From contig OW240914.1 in assembly GCA_933207985.1 (NCBI GenBank), positions 287,728,636 through 287,792,635 of the forward strand: a DNA stretch of 64,000 nt. Reading direction: 5' to 3'. Source of the stretch: Pelobates cultripes (Eukaryota; Chordata; Amphibia; Anura; Pelobatidae). The notes under the pieces are model-generated. The model saw nothing but the letters and a program-made list of their open reading frames with translations, was not told the DNA's origin and searched no databases. This document shows positions 25,569 through 37,078 of this stretch, piece by piece. The position numbers and the translations under genes were made by a program. How positions within the stretch are numbered: position 1 is the first letter of the stretch; each line of letters starts with the position of its first letter.

Positions 25569-27837
25569 CTCTATGTAAAAAGATGGGGCACGTAAGAAGA
25601 GTATGTCCCTAGAACAGTGACCAGGCACAATGGATCCGTCCCAGGCCTGCTCCAGCAGCCAGAGCAGTGGCCCACTACTACCAAGCAGAGGCCCCCACTC
25701 ATTATTCCACTCTATAATGCCCAGAGGAGAACTGGGAAGTTCTGCATGAAGCAGACCCGGTTCAGGCTGCAGCAGACAACCGACAGCACCACTGTCAGTC
25801 CGTACATCTACAGGGCAAGATGGTCCAAGGGCTCTGAGACATAGGAGCCACTCTCACCCTAGTCAAGCGGCACTTGGTTTCTGACTCAGCATGAACAGGA
25901 AATTCTGTGGCCGTTCGTGTAGAAGGAGGAGCCGTCTATCGATTGCCAACTGCCCGGGTACACTTGCATTGGGGAGCAGGGTCTGGAGCCTCAAACTAAA
26001 GCCTATATGAATGGTTCAACGGGACATTGAAACAAATGCTCCAAACGTTCATGGCCACCAACCAAGACTGGGAGAGATTCCTGCCGCACCTCCTGTTTGT
26101 AGACCAGAGGTACCCTGTTCGAGCTGCTCTTCAGGAGGCAGATGAAGGGCCTCTAGACCTTATCAGAGAGCACTGGGAAGGGAATGTTAGCCAGAATGGG
26201 ACCCCCATAGTTCCATATGTACTGGAGTTCTGTGACCAACTGGAGGAGCTGACTAGAACTGTGCGAACGAACCTTCAGGCGGCGCAGAGCCACCAGCGCA
26301 CATGGTACGATCGAGGAGCCAAAAAACGTAGCTTACAGGTAGGACAGAAAGTTTAGTTTTAAAACCTGTCCATAATGGCTAGCTACAGGCAGCCTGGCAG
26401 GGCCCATACCAGATGATAGAGCAGAAATGCGACCCTACCTTTGTGATCAGCCCTTGCTCTGGAACGGGAGGGCGACGCATGCTCCATGTGAGAATGCTGA
26501 AGCCCTACCATGAAAGAGCAGAGGAAGGGGCAGCGATCGGCGCCACTGCCTCCAAAGACTTTGATAACCTTCCCCTACCCAACCTCCTAGGGGACGGGAG
26601 TCAGACAGCGGAGTTAGAGGAGGTCAAGTTGGGAGAGCTGCTGAGCCATCAGGAGTGTACCCAGGTAATACAGTTACTCGAGGAGAAGAAATCCACCTTC
26701 TCCAACGTGCCAGGGTACACTCCTTTGGCCACTCACCGGGTAGAGACAACAGGTCAGCTCCCACTACACCAACCCCCGCACAGAATCCCCAAAACAGTAC
26801 CGGAGAATATACGGAATGAGATCCAGGGGAAGCTCCAAATGGTGGTTATTGAGTCCACCAACAGCCCCTGGCCTCCCCAGTACTCCTAGTGCCGAAACGG
26901 GATGGTGCGATGCGTTTCTGTGTGGACTACCGGAGGTTAAATGATATGACTATGTCGGATGCCTATCCTATGCCTAGGATAGATGAGTTACTAGATAGGA
27001 TGGCTAGGGCAGATAGACCATTGTAAGGGATACTGGCAGATCCCCCTAGCCACAGAAGCCATTCCTAAGTCGGCATTCATCACCACATTCGGATGTACCA
27101 ATTTCGAGTCTTAGATAGGATCAGGGAAGCGGGCTTGACTCTTAAGCCCAGCAAGCGCAATATAGGGATGACCGAGGTACAGTATCTCTGTCACACAGTG
27201 AGATGCGGGCAGCGGAAGACTGAGCCACTAAGATTGAGGCAGTGGTCTAGTGGTCTACCCCCAGAATGAAGACTCAGCTGTAAGCCTTCCTTGGGATGGC
27301 CGGGTATTATAGGAAGTTTGTGCTCAATTATAGTGCTCTGGCCATACTTACCTTCCCCGCCAAGTAGTCTGGTGCCCGGAGTGTGAGCAGGCATTTCAGC
27401 AGTTGAAACAGGCCATTGTGAATGCCCCTATCTTGGCAGCTCCCAATCCAAATAAAGGTTTTCTTATTCACACAGACATTTCTATGTTTGGATTGGGAGC
27501 AGTACTGAGCCAAGTCAGCCCCAATGAAGGAGAACATCCCATGGCTTACATCAGCCGCAAGCTTTTACCCAGAGAAGTAAGCTATGCCACCATCAAGGAA
27601 TGCCTGGCCGTGGTGTGGTCCCTGAAAAAGTTACAGTGTTATTTGTACAGACAAACATTCTCCTAACTCACGGATCATAACCCGTTGGTCTGGCTTAATC
27701 AGCTGGCAAGGGACAACACAAGTCTGCTGAGCTGGAGTTTGGTGCTGCAGCCTTTTAACTTCACGATTCATTACCACCCTGGGAAACAAAATGGAAATGC
27801 TGACGGGTTGTCCAGACAGAGAGAACTTGAGAAGTGA
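25569..27837 (+). pseudogene. Gmr1-like gag-pol remnant
   Basis: A zinc knuckle CPLCKKMGHVRRVCP spans 25569-25613. A protease box DIGATLTLVKRH (DSGA-like, altered) is near 25840. Integrase resumes at about 26005 (FNGTLKQMLQTFMATNQDW) and runs through TWYDRGAKKRSLQVGQ to the C-terminal MLHVRMLKPYHERA at about 26490. The same open frame (26413-26889) continues into the RT N-terminus (LPLHQPPHRIPKTVPENIR), followed in a shifted frame by [22 protein letters not shown] fingers are present, but the palm with YxDD is missing or scrambled near 27060-27120. RNase H follows at 27390-27837 (FLIHTDISMFGLGAVLSQ, LTDHNPLVWL, HYHPGKQNGNADGLSR). Non-functional. Confidence 0.8.
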
Positions 27838-27918
27838 TCCGTGAACACCCCCGAAAATCCCCAAGCTGATCCGCCAGGATAAGAATGTGTATGCCGGCTT
27901 TTGGTTACGGGAGAGCAT

Positions 27919-28759
27919 TGTGGCAGACTTGATTCCCATGTGTTTCGTTGTCTGTACCCCCTTGTTCATCTCCTGAATGGATAGTGTGTGACCCCCCTTT
28001 TTATACCTCCCCAAACACCAACCTCCTCTGGCAGTTAACCACTAATCAACACCTTAACACATTAACTTGAGTGCTTTCCCTGGGTGTCTGCCATTCGTCT
28101 AACCAAACGCACGTGGTCCAGTGCATGGTGGCCATTTTGTCACCCGAACACAGGCAGCGGTACATGGTCATCGAAGCCTGGAACTATTTTCAGCCACGTA
28201 CTCGGATGGAGTTTGAACCACTGCCCGTTCTACTTCCCGCTACCTAGACTAAAGACGTTCGGGAGGTATGAACTACCAAAAAACCAGGGGGAGCATTCAT
28301 TGTTGTTCGCACAGGAACCCCCGAAAGCTGACCGGCCGCCACTCTCATTCTCATGGAACTGTTTTGGGCTATCACCTCATGGCCGGTCGGTCAGAACTTT
28401 ACCAGAATGGCGATTCCATTCTAAAACACAGATCTGAGCACTTTTTGGATATGTTGGGCGCTCAGATTGGAGCTATTCAGGAATATACCAATTGTGGGGA
28501 TCCTGTGAACTATGACTATGTTTTGGGGTGTTTTGTATATAGGTTGTATATTTTCCTTTACCTGAGAGATAATTGAGTTTTTCAGTTTTGACTCAATTAT
28601 CTCTCAGACAATGGGTTGCCTGGAGGGGCTTGTGTGTCTTTTGTCTGGAGACCCCATGCTGGGGGTCTGTGCATAAAACGCTGTGTTTGAGAGAAATAAA
28701 GCAGTTGTACTCCCAGAACTGTGTGTAGTAGAGTTACTGGGGAAATAGAGCTAGTCACA
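27919..28759 (+). repeat. Probable 3' LTR of the Gmr1-like element (841 bp)
   Basis: Begins TGTGGCAG shortly after the end of RNase H and ends GTCACA, giving TGTG/CACA inverted ends. AATAAA lies near 28697 in the appropriate distal position. No partner 5' LTR is available to confirm the limits. It contains a perfect hairpin at 28562-28607. Confidence 0.55.
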
Positions 28760-29474
28760 CTTCAGCACCTTGTTCCAGAGTTGCAGTCTTCATGGATCCA
28801 GCTGAGAAAAAGTCCTTGTCAGGACTAGCACTTTGCTAAAATCCTGCCCTCTGCAGTGAGGAGAAGTGACATCAAAGGAGCAGGTGGTAGGAAGATTTTG
28901 GCCCCAGTAGGGGATCGCAGGTAATTCTTTCTTTTATTTGCTAAATGACTGTCTGGCTATTAATTTGCTAAAATGTCACATGTGGTTTATACATTGCAAA
29001 TTTTTTAATGTAGCTGCTACAGTATTGTGTGATGCCATGTTAATAGCACTAGATATAGAATATATACATACACATAAAATGAACGCATTGAGAAGTCTGT
29101 AAACTGCTTTATAGAATTCTATACCTGTTTTAGAATTTACATGACAAAGTTTAAACTACAGATTAAAAAAGGAAAAACAGGCCATGACCCTGAATACTTT
29201 TTTAAAAAAAATCCTCTTTCTTTCTTCTCTTCCCATTGAATACAACAAGCACACTTCACAACTGTATATATGATGATGCCGGTAAAAGGCAAGTGCATTC
29301 TGAATATATTCACTATTAGAAAGAATGAGCAACTTTGAGCAAAATATAAGTCTCATATTATTCGTTTTAAGTGCCTGGTATTTGGTATGTGATAGGCAAT
29401 ACAATAATGCATGCCCAAAATAAAAATGCATTATAAGAAACATAAAAAAATAAAGAAGAATAACTAATGACTAT
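28760..29474. other. Non-coding stretch, nothing recognised
   Basis: No domain-bearing frame, clear repeat or RNA gene. A 95-codon frame on the minus strand (29443-29156) is AT-rich and unsupported. Confidence 0.4.
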
Positions 29475-29570
29475 TGATGATTGTCAAACAAATTTATATA
29501 CCCTAGGAACATGCTAAAGACTGATGACCATCAGTGAATAGGGTAATCATTAAGCTGGCAATAAAAAAAA
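29475..29570 (-). other. Possible promoter-flank relic of a third gene unit (part 1)
   Basis: Contains GACTGATGACCATCAGTGAATAGGGTAATCATT, comparable in parts with the gene 1 promoter flank at 23170-23205. No exon 1 (signal peptide) sequence follows on the minus-strand side. The match is short and could be chance, but it is strengthened by the adjoining match at 35039-35170 beyond the L1 insertion. Confidence 0.3.
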
Positions 29571-29715
29571 AAAAAACATACCTGGGGGGCGTGGCCTGGC
29601 AGCTCATGGAGTCGGACGCGTGAGTTATCAGCTCCAGCGAGGGCGAACATAAAAACAGCGATTTGAAATGCATTATTAGCAACAATCTCTTACTTTTAGA
29701 GACAGGAACAACATC

Positions 29716-30622
29716 ATGACCCACCGAGCCCCTAAAAAAACTCCAAATATCCTTCTTAACGCCACCGCGCAAGAGCTCCCAAGATGGCGCCAGAGGCCCA
29801 GACTCACCAGTGGCCCGGTCCGATAGAAGTGACAGCACATCCATATCAATGGCAAACGCTGCCCCGGCTTTGGAATCAGCACTGCAAAGAATGCTCCAAG
29901 ACCTGCAACAGAATCTCCAATAAGAATTTGTGAAACTGGCGAGAGACGTTCGCGCGGACATCAAATCAATTAGTGAGCGCACGTCAGCACTAGAAGACAA
30001 GACAGAGGAAATCATCGAGGCCCACAATAATCTAGTGGTGAATTGGGAAACTGTGGAAACACGTTTATCCTCCCTGGAGGCCAAAGTACTACACCATGAA
30101 GATCGTGATAGAAGAAATAACATACGACTTAGAGGCATACCTGAAGAAATCAAGTACTCTGAATTGGGAGAGTATGCCGTAGGCCTATTTAAAGCTCTAT
30201 TCCCAGGCCTAACAAATGAAGACTTGCGACTGGACCGCATCCACCGCCTTCCACGGCCTAAATTCTTGGCGAACACCGTTCCCAGGGACATTATCACATG
30301 TGTCCACTATTTCACTGCCAAAGAAGCAGTGATGAATGCAGCAAGAAATCCTGAAGTCATGCCGATGGAATTCCCTGGAGTAAAATGATTTACCGACCTC
30401 TCCGCAGCGACCCTAACGAAAAGAAAGGAGCTAACGCCGGTGACAAGAGCACTCCGGGAGGCAGGTATCCTATACAAGTGGGGGTATCCCACACGTCTAA
30501 TCATTAAAAAGAATGTAACAGAACACCACATATACTTGGCATCGGAAGGAGCCCGAGTACTGGAAGAATGGAATCTACATGTCGTACTACAAGAAAAGGC
30601 GAACCCGTCTTATCCCCGCTGA
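29716..30622 (+). pseudogene. L1 ORF1 (RNA-binding chaperone), broken
   Basis: Starts MTHRAPKKTPN at 29716 and soon meets a stop. The main body is open at 29930-30388: coiled-coil heptads (ADIKSISERTSALEDKTEEI) followed by the RRM region DRDRRNNIRLRGIPEE and LRLDRIHRLPRPKF. The C-terminal domain (VTRALREAGILYKWGYPTRL) is legible at 30440-30620 after a stop. Trimeric coiled coil, RRM and CTD in this order is the vertebrate L1 ORF1p plan. Confidence 0.82.
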
Positions 30623-31339
30623 GAATCACCCACGAAAATCACTAAAGAATGGTCCATGGGGTCAAGACACAAATAGCTTTAATTTCTTACGGACTCTTAG
30701 GCCCGAGCAGAGCCGACAACACCACTTTAACATACCGCATGGACACGTGAGAATAACTTGATTTGTCTTGTTATAATGCCGAGTTAGAATATTTGTTTGA
30801 TACAGGGTTGTTTGAATACCTAGAGTAACAGACCATAGTTATGCTTATATGTTGACAAATATAGGTTTTAATGGTGAAAGTAGAGTTCAATGTTTCAAAG
30901 CAGGCCTACACTACTATTAAGCCCATTACGAAAACATAGAGGGAAAATATATATATTTATATATATATATACTCATGCAAATCACCCTCTCCCCGTATTG
31001 GCTCTACAGAGCCACTGACTTTTGTAAAAGTGTCAGATATTGCCTTTCTGACAAAAATCATGGATATAGTTTTTCCCCAGTTTTCTACCCTTCCCCAAGC
31101 CCAACCACCACGAAAACATAATTGTACTACATCCTACGAGAGTGCCAATTACACAAAATCAGGAGAAACTAACGCTCCTTATCACACTCGAAAAACCAGA
31201 CTCAAGAAAACACACATTAACATCACAGGCACCCCCTGTATACTTGAATCTATAAAGCAAGTAGACAGGAGCTGCCATATTGATACAGCACTATCTATAA
31301 GCGTAATGCACAAATACACGCTACATCTATGGCTTTAGT

Positions 31340-34300
31340 GATTATGTCCTTAAATGCCAAAGGACTAAATTCACCACACAAAAGAAGACTGGCACTAGAC
31401 AAAGCTAAAAAAGCAAAAAAACAGTCGTTTTCTTCCAGGAGACTCATTTCCTGAATTCCAAAATACCCAAATTCTCCTCCAAGCAATATCCCCTTGGCTA
31501 CCATACAGGCTTCTCTAAAAAAAAGAGAGGAGTCTCAATCCTATTCAACAAAGAGGTAGTCTTTTCACTTCGTAAGAAAATTGGGGACAAGGAAGGCAGA
31601 TTCCTTCTGATCCAATGCCTCATTAATAACGACCCCTACATATTCCTAAATATATATGGTCGGCACGAGAACCAGACAACATACCTGAACAAAATCCTTC
31701 TACTAGCAAACGCGCATAAGTTTGGTACATTGATTATAGGGGGAGACACAAACTTAATTTTAGATAACAATATGGACTCTTCCTCCAGCTTACATGTTTC
31801 TCAGAAAGCTGCACACAGACGCACATCTTCTGCAAATACCATACGCAAACAAATGCATGACTTAGGGTGTGTTGATATATGGAGGATAATGCACCCTGCA
31901 GAAAAATACTTCTCATTTCACTCACAAGCCCATAATTCCTACTTGAGGATAGACAGGTTCTTATTGCACCCCTCTAATTTTCATAACACTATCCACAACA
32001 ATAGGCCTCATTACTTGGCTGGATCATTCCCCCATCACTCTCACGCTGCAAACTCAATTCCCGAACAAAGGGACAGTATCGTGGCGTATGAACGAGTCAC
32101 TATTACGGGACCCCAACATCGTTAAACAACTCAAAGCAGATCTAGACACATACTTTCAAATCAATACCACTGACAACACCCCAATAACAACAGTATGGCA
32201 AGCTCATAAAGCGGTGATTTGGGGTTCCCTCATTAAACACGCTAGCCACGCCAAGAAAAAGAGGCTACATACATACAACACCCTGATCCAACAAATCACG
32301 ACACTCACCCATAGCAACAAGATAAAACCGTCTCGGACCATGTACGATTCCCTTAGGTCACTCCAAATCAAATTATCCGAGATGGAACTAGATAAAACCA
32401 AACTACATCCTACAACGCTATAAACACAAATTTGTCGCCAAAGGGAACAGATCAGGAGCGACCTTAGCATCAAAACTAAAATCACGAATAACCAACTCTT
32501 GTGCAACTTATATTATGACATCTGATAAGAAGAAACGCATGAATCCACAAGATATAGTAGAAGAATTTGCACGCTACTATAGCTCGCTATACAATCTTAA
32601 GGACAATGCTGACACACACACCCCAACCAAAACACAAGTGAAGGAATTTCTACAGCGACTCTACCCACTCTGACAGGGGACAAAATAGACTATATCACAC
32701 AACCGTTCACGACAGAAGAATTGAGGAAGACAATAACTCAACTACCCCATCACAAATTACCAGGACCAGATGGCTTTGCGAACAGTTACTACCACAGCTT
32801 TTCTGATACTTTACTACCACACCTCACCAAACCTTTGAACCATTGCTTCAACACAGGCGAAATGCCCTCTGACAAGCTCATATTTCCACTCTATGCAAGC
32901 CAGGCAAACAAGCTAAAATGTGCCAGCATTTCAGGCCCATCTCCCTCTTAAACTGCGATACTAAACTGTACGCAAAAGTCCTGGCTAACTGCCTGAACAC
33001 AATACTAACACGCATAGTACACAATGACCAATCCGGCTTTGTTAAAAGCAGACAAGGTTCTGACAATACCAGAAAAATCCTGGATATTATAGCGCACATG
33101 GAAAGACACAACACAGAGGGCCTTCTCTTAGCGTTAGATGCAGAGAAGTCCTTTGATAGGCTGAACTGGGAGTACATGACAAAGGTGCTTAACAAATTTG
33201 GATTTCCCTTGGGATTCATAAAAGGCATAGAGGCACTCTACACAAAGCAATCAGCAAAAGTCACCAACGCAGGCTTTCTCTCAAACCCCTTTCAAATCAC
33301 AAATGGCACCCGCCAAGGCTGCCCACTCTCACCCTTATTATTTGTATTATATCTAGAACCACTGGCATACAAAATTAGGCATCACCCTAACATAAAAGGT
33401 ATTTCCCTGTCAAAACGGGAATACAAATTTTCAATGTTTGCGGATGATGTTCTTGTCTCTATAACACACCCAGAATCATCACTGCCACACCTAATAAAAC
33501 CATTGGAAGAGTTATTACAAACTAAATCAGCAAAAACACAAGCACTCCCAATTCGCCTCCCTGCATGATCAGTGTGAACATTAAAATAATATCACAGAAT
33601 ATCAATACCTCTGCCCATCTCACCCACTTTAAGTAAACAAATTCAGAAGATATTCACTTCCTATGTATAGGAGAGAAAATGACCTAGAGTGCCCTTGCTG
33701 CTATTACAATTGCCTACCAAAGAAGGTGGTGTGGGACTTCCCAACATCTTGTCTTACCAAAAGGCAGCGATCCTAGAAAATGCCATAAAATTACATGCTC
33801 CAAAGTACACTCTCCAATGGGCAGATATAAAAAACGAATATGACCCTAAGAATACAGCACTAGATTACATGTGGACACCTAAACAATTTAGATCCACACA
33901 AACCACACTCCTACCCCTTGCTAAATATTTAATACACGGCTGGAAACACCTACACAGGTCTCGACCCTCCTCGGCAAAATTTCCCCCATTTCATTCTAAA
34001 ACTTGTAATATTTGCATTTGCCCAGAACAGCACCTCTTACAGCACTCCACTCAATCTCCCCATGGCTGTCAATGCACAAATGGAGAGAAAAAGGAGTTCA
34101 CCATATAGTAGATGTGGGCCAACGAGGTAACATTCTCCCATTTCCAGAATTACAAAAAAATTTAAATCTACCATCATCTTTTGTCTTCCCATACCTCCAA
34201 TTAAAAAGCTCAATCATAGATAAGGTTGCACAGCCAACACTAAGTCCACTTCCCCCTGAACAGGAGATACAAAGGTTATACGATTGAAAAATCTAGGGGG

Positions 34301-34780
34301 ACCATGACCAACTTATGGTGGGATTGTCTGGCTATAAGACCACTATTGGCCACAGTCCAAAACACATGGTCTAAACTGACATATACACATTTTACAATCA
34401 CACCCAAAGTGGGCCTCTTCCTGTTGATTCCAGGACATATCACAGACAAGCAACTACTGCAGATAATGATCCTTGCCACTAGAAACCTTATAGCCTGCCA
34501 CTGGAAAAAAACAGAGACCCCCTCAACAGGGGTCCTAAGGCAGAAAATCCAGCAATTTCTTAAATATGAATTACTTACATCCACAACTCATAAACACAGC
34601 ACCATAGTGCAACATAACTGGCAAAGGTTGGCTGACCTGGAGTCAGCAACAGATCCCACAGACACACTGACAGTATCTGAGAGGGCCACTCCCACCCCCC
34701 CAATTCTAACTCCAATTCCGATTGTACCCAAACTGAAACAAGGGAAAGATCACAATAATGTAATCAACCTTTGTTAATAC
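31340..34780 (+). pseudogene. L1 ORF2 (endonuclease-reverse transcriptase), broken
   Basis: An apurinic-type endonuclease is legible from MSLNAKGLNSPHKRRLALDK (about 31346), with QETHF, IYGRHENQ and IIGGDTNL, to about 32110. RT spans 32720-33540: PGPDGFANSYYHSF, RPISLLNCDTKLYAKVLANC, LALDAEKSFDRLNWEY, GTRQGCPLSPLLF and catalytic FADDVLV. The C-terminal region continues in several frames to about 34770. Stops and frameshifts occur throughout (for example at 31414-31450, 32420, 32672 and 33566), so no full-length protein is possible. Confidence 0.85.
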
Positions 34781-34794
34781 ATAGAACATATTAT

Positions 34795-34795
34795 G

Positions 34796-34855
<60 letters not shown>
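34795..34855. repeat. (AT)n microsatellite in the L1 3' region
   Basis: About 30 uninterrupted TA units after the ORF2 stop and before the AATAAA. A tandem array of this length inside an old L1 copy must have grown after insertion or been carried by the source. Confidence 0.9.
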
Positions 34856-34858
<3 letters not shown>

Positions 34859-35038
34859 ATGTATTGACTTACCTAACCCTGATTGCACATAATGTGCCAC
34901 CTGGCAAACGTGTTGTGCCTAACACTCTCTCGCAAGCACTTGATCACCCCTTACCCATCCTCCTTTTCAATTCTCTACCCCTGAAACCTAAAAATGTTCA
35001 ATAAAATATGAATTGGAAAAAAAACAAAAAACATACCT

Positions 35039-35170
35039 TTATTCCAAAATGCTGTAGTCTTTTCCCAGTCACAAAACCTTTTCTTTAAAATTTGGTTCTA
35101 GAATTACCCTTTAGCCATGTAATGCAAACAGAGGTGACATCCCAATATTTACTGTTCTAACTATGACGAC
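35039..35170 (-). other. Possible promoter-flank relic of a third gene unit (part 2)
   Basis: Aligns by eye with 23257-23390 upstream of gene 1. Shared stretches are AGTCTTTTCC, TTTTCTTT, GTTCTAGAATTAC and ATTTACTG/CTTTACTG. It lies directly beyond the L1 from the other half of the relic. No coding exon accompanies it. Confidence 0.4.
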
Positions 35171-35867
35171 AGCATACCAACACATTGCCACATAGTGTTT
35201 GCAGATGTATTTATTTTCTATTGTATTTAAACCATAGCATTGTCAAAGAGATCTGAACATTATAATCCAATACTTTAATAATATAAACTCTTAGTTTTTT
35301 AGAAGCACATTGACCTTCTTACTAAGTGGCTGTGTGTTTTATAAACGTCACTGACATTTGCTCAAATCATTTTATTGAAATCACAATCAGAAAAGTAAAC
35401 ATTCTGGAATTATCCTAGTAATGCAGTACACAAGTAATATCTCATAAAATAAAGCATGACTGCATTTCAAAGGCCTGTAAAATGCCACTAGCTGCCAATG
35501 ATAAAAAATCCTTCTAAAAAGGAAAAACGAATTTTGCCCTAAATAACTTAATTACTCTGGATATGTTTTTTGAATTATCATAATTTAGTTAAAAACATTT
35601 TTAAAATTATTTAACTAGAAAAAAATCCAATATACTTTGAGGGTGACTTCTATATATAAATCATTTTAAAAGTTTTTTTCTGATAGATTGTGATCATTTT
35701 AAAAGCTTATCCAAAGATATCAAATCGAGGCCTGATTGTGAAAAGCTTGTCTAAGAATTGTGATCATTTTAAAAACGTATTCAAGAATTAAATTAAGACC
35801 ACAAGAAATTATAGCAGTAGTCCAATAAAATAACCAACAAATGAAAAAAAAAATTAAAGTTTTTAAT
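35171..35867. other. Non-coding stretch, nothing recognised
   Basis: AT-rich; no domain-bearing frame, structured RNA or clear repeat boundary. It may continue the diverged upstream flank. Confidence 0.35.
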
Positions 35868-37078
35868 TTTAATGGAAGCGAATTAGGGATAACAACACAC
35901 GAGAAGGACTTGTGAATTGTTATGTACAATAAACTATGTAACAATGTGCAATGTCAATCAGCAGTGGCCATTGCCAGTGAGGTATTGTCATGCAGCAAAA
36001 AAGGCATTAATTCTCAGGATGAGAATATAATTTTTCCTCTTTATAAATGTCAGGGACCAGGAACCAGACAGAGACAGATCTAGATGCAAAAACACCTTTA
36101 TTAATAAATAACAAAGAAATAACCAAAAGCAAAGTCCAGGAGGCAAGCAGGGGTCAGTCACCAGAGCGGGTAGTCAGACGAGCCAGGATCAGGAGAATGG
36201 AGAGCAGCGGAGTCAGGAACAAGGCCAGAGTCAGGAACCAGGAGCAAACAGGAAACACAGGAACAAGGAGACTTCTGGGGAACAGGAAACCACGCAAGTG
36301 CAAGGAGGTTCTGGGATTTGCTGCTTAAAAAGGCTGAACTGATTAGCAGCAGGGTTGATTACTATTCTCAGGTGAGTAACCGTGGCAACATGCTGAAGGA
36401 GCTGATCGTTAATTACAGCTGAAACCTCAGACACTGAAAAAGGAAGGGTGGCTGTTTAAAACAGCAAAGAAACCCTGACAATAAATCACTGGTAAGACCA
36501 CATCTTGAATATGCTGTGCAATTTTGGGCACCTGTTCTAAAGAAGGATATTACGGCATTAGAAAAAGTGCAGAGGTGGACTACAAAATTAATAAAGGAAT
36601 GGAACATATCAGCTTTGAAGACAGGTTAACAAATTTAAACCTCTTTAGTTTAGAAAAACGTCACCTCAGAGGGGATATGATAACATTATACAAATATATC
36701 TGGGACCAATACAAACCATTGTATGGAAATCTATTCACAAACCGGACTCTACATAAGACACAAGGTCATGCGTTTAGACTAGAAGAAAGAAGATTTTGTC
36801 CGTACAGATGTTCAAACAGCAACTAGATGCATGCTTGCAAAAACAGAATATTCAATTATATAATTTTTCAACTGTAGGGTAATAGCTTCTTGATCGAAGG
36901 ATAAATCTGACTGCCATTCTGGGGTTAAAAAGGAATTTTTTCCTACTTTGTTACAAAATTGAAAGTATTAATACATTTTTTTTTTGCCTTCTTTTGGATC
37001 AACAGAAAAAAACAAATGTGAGGAAGGCTGAACTTGATGGACGCAAGTCTCTATGTAACTATATGTATTTACTTATTG
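35868..37078 (+). mobile_element. 5'-truncated CR1/L2-like LINE, second copy
   Basis: Matches the 3' half of the 4450-6062 element in the opposite orientation. Legible segments are [37 protein letters not shown] and YKYIWDQYKPLYGNLFTN. It ends in the same 3' tail (GGACGCAAGTCTC, then CTATGTAACTATATG). A solo LTR interrupts it at 36048-36480. Confidence 0.85.
36043..36485 (-). mobile_element. Solo LTR inserted in the LINE
   Basis: The 433-bp insert at 36048-36480 begins TGTCAGGG and ends CCCTGACA and is flanked by ATAAA on both sides. The uninterrupted LINE at about 5135 shows the empty site CCTCTTTATAAATCACTGG. On the minus strand AATAAA lies near the distal end, so the LTR is read in that direction. 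TG/CA ends and a 5-bp duplication fit a gypsy-type LTR. No internal domain remains. Confidence 0.85.

Larger units (their letters stand above)
25420..28759 (+). mobile_element. Gmr1-like Ty3/gypsy element with integrase before RT, decayed
   Basis: On the plus strand: a Gag CCHC knuckle, a degenerate protease, the C-terminal part of integrase, RT, RNase H, and a probable 3' LTR. Integrase upstream of RT is the defining oddity of Gmr1-type elements of fish and other deuterostomes; ordinary Ty3/gypsy elements carry integrase last. The integrase core is deleted, and frameshifts and stops are frequent. No 5' LTR was found, and the left limit is approximate. Confidence 0.75.
29571..35038 (+). mobile_element. 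L1/Tx1-like LINE, near full length but decayed
   Basis: Flanked by a 13-bp duplication AAAAAACATACCT (29571-29583 and 35026-35038). The 5' end is GGGGGGCGTGGCC. ORF1 and ORF2 follow in L1 order, and the 3' end has AATAAA followed by an A-rich tail. Both ORFs carry frameshifts and stops. It sits inside what may be a relic of the gene promoter flank. Confidence 0.88.

Noticed and set aside
30307..30531. Minus-strand frames across the L1 ORF1 region (also 29503-30297)
   Set aside because: They are antisense shadows of a recognisable L1 ORF1.
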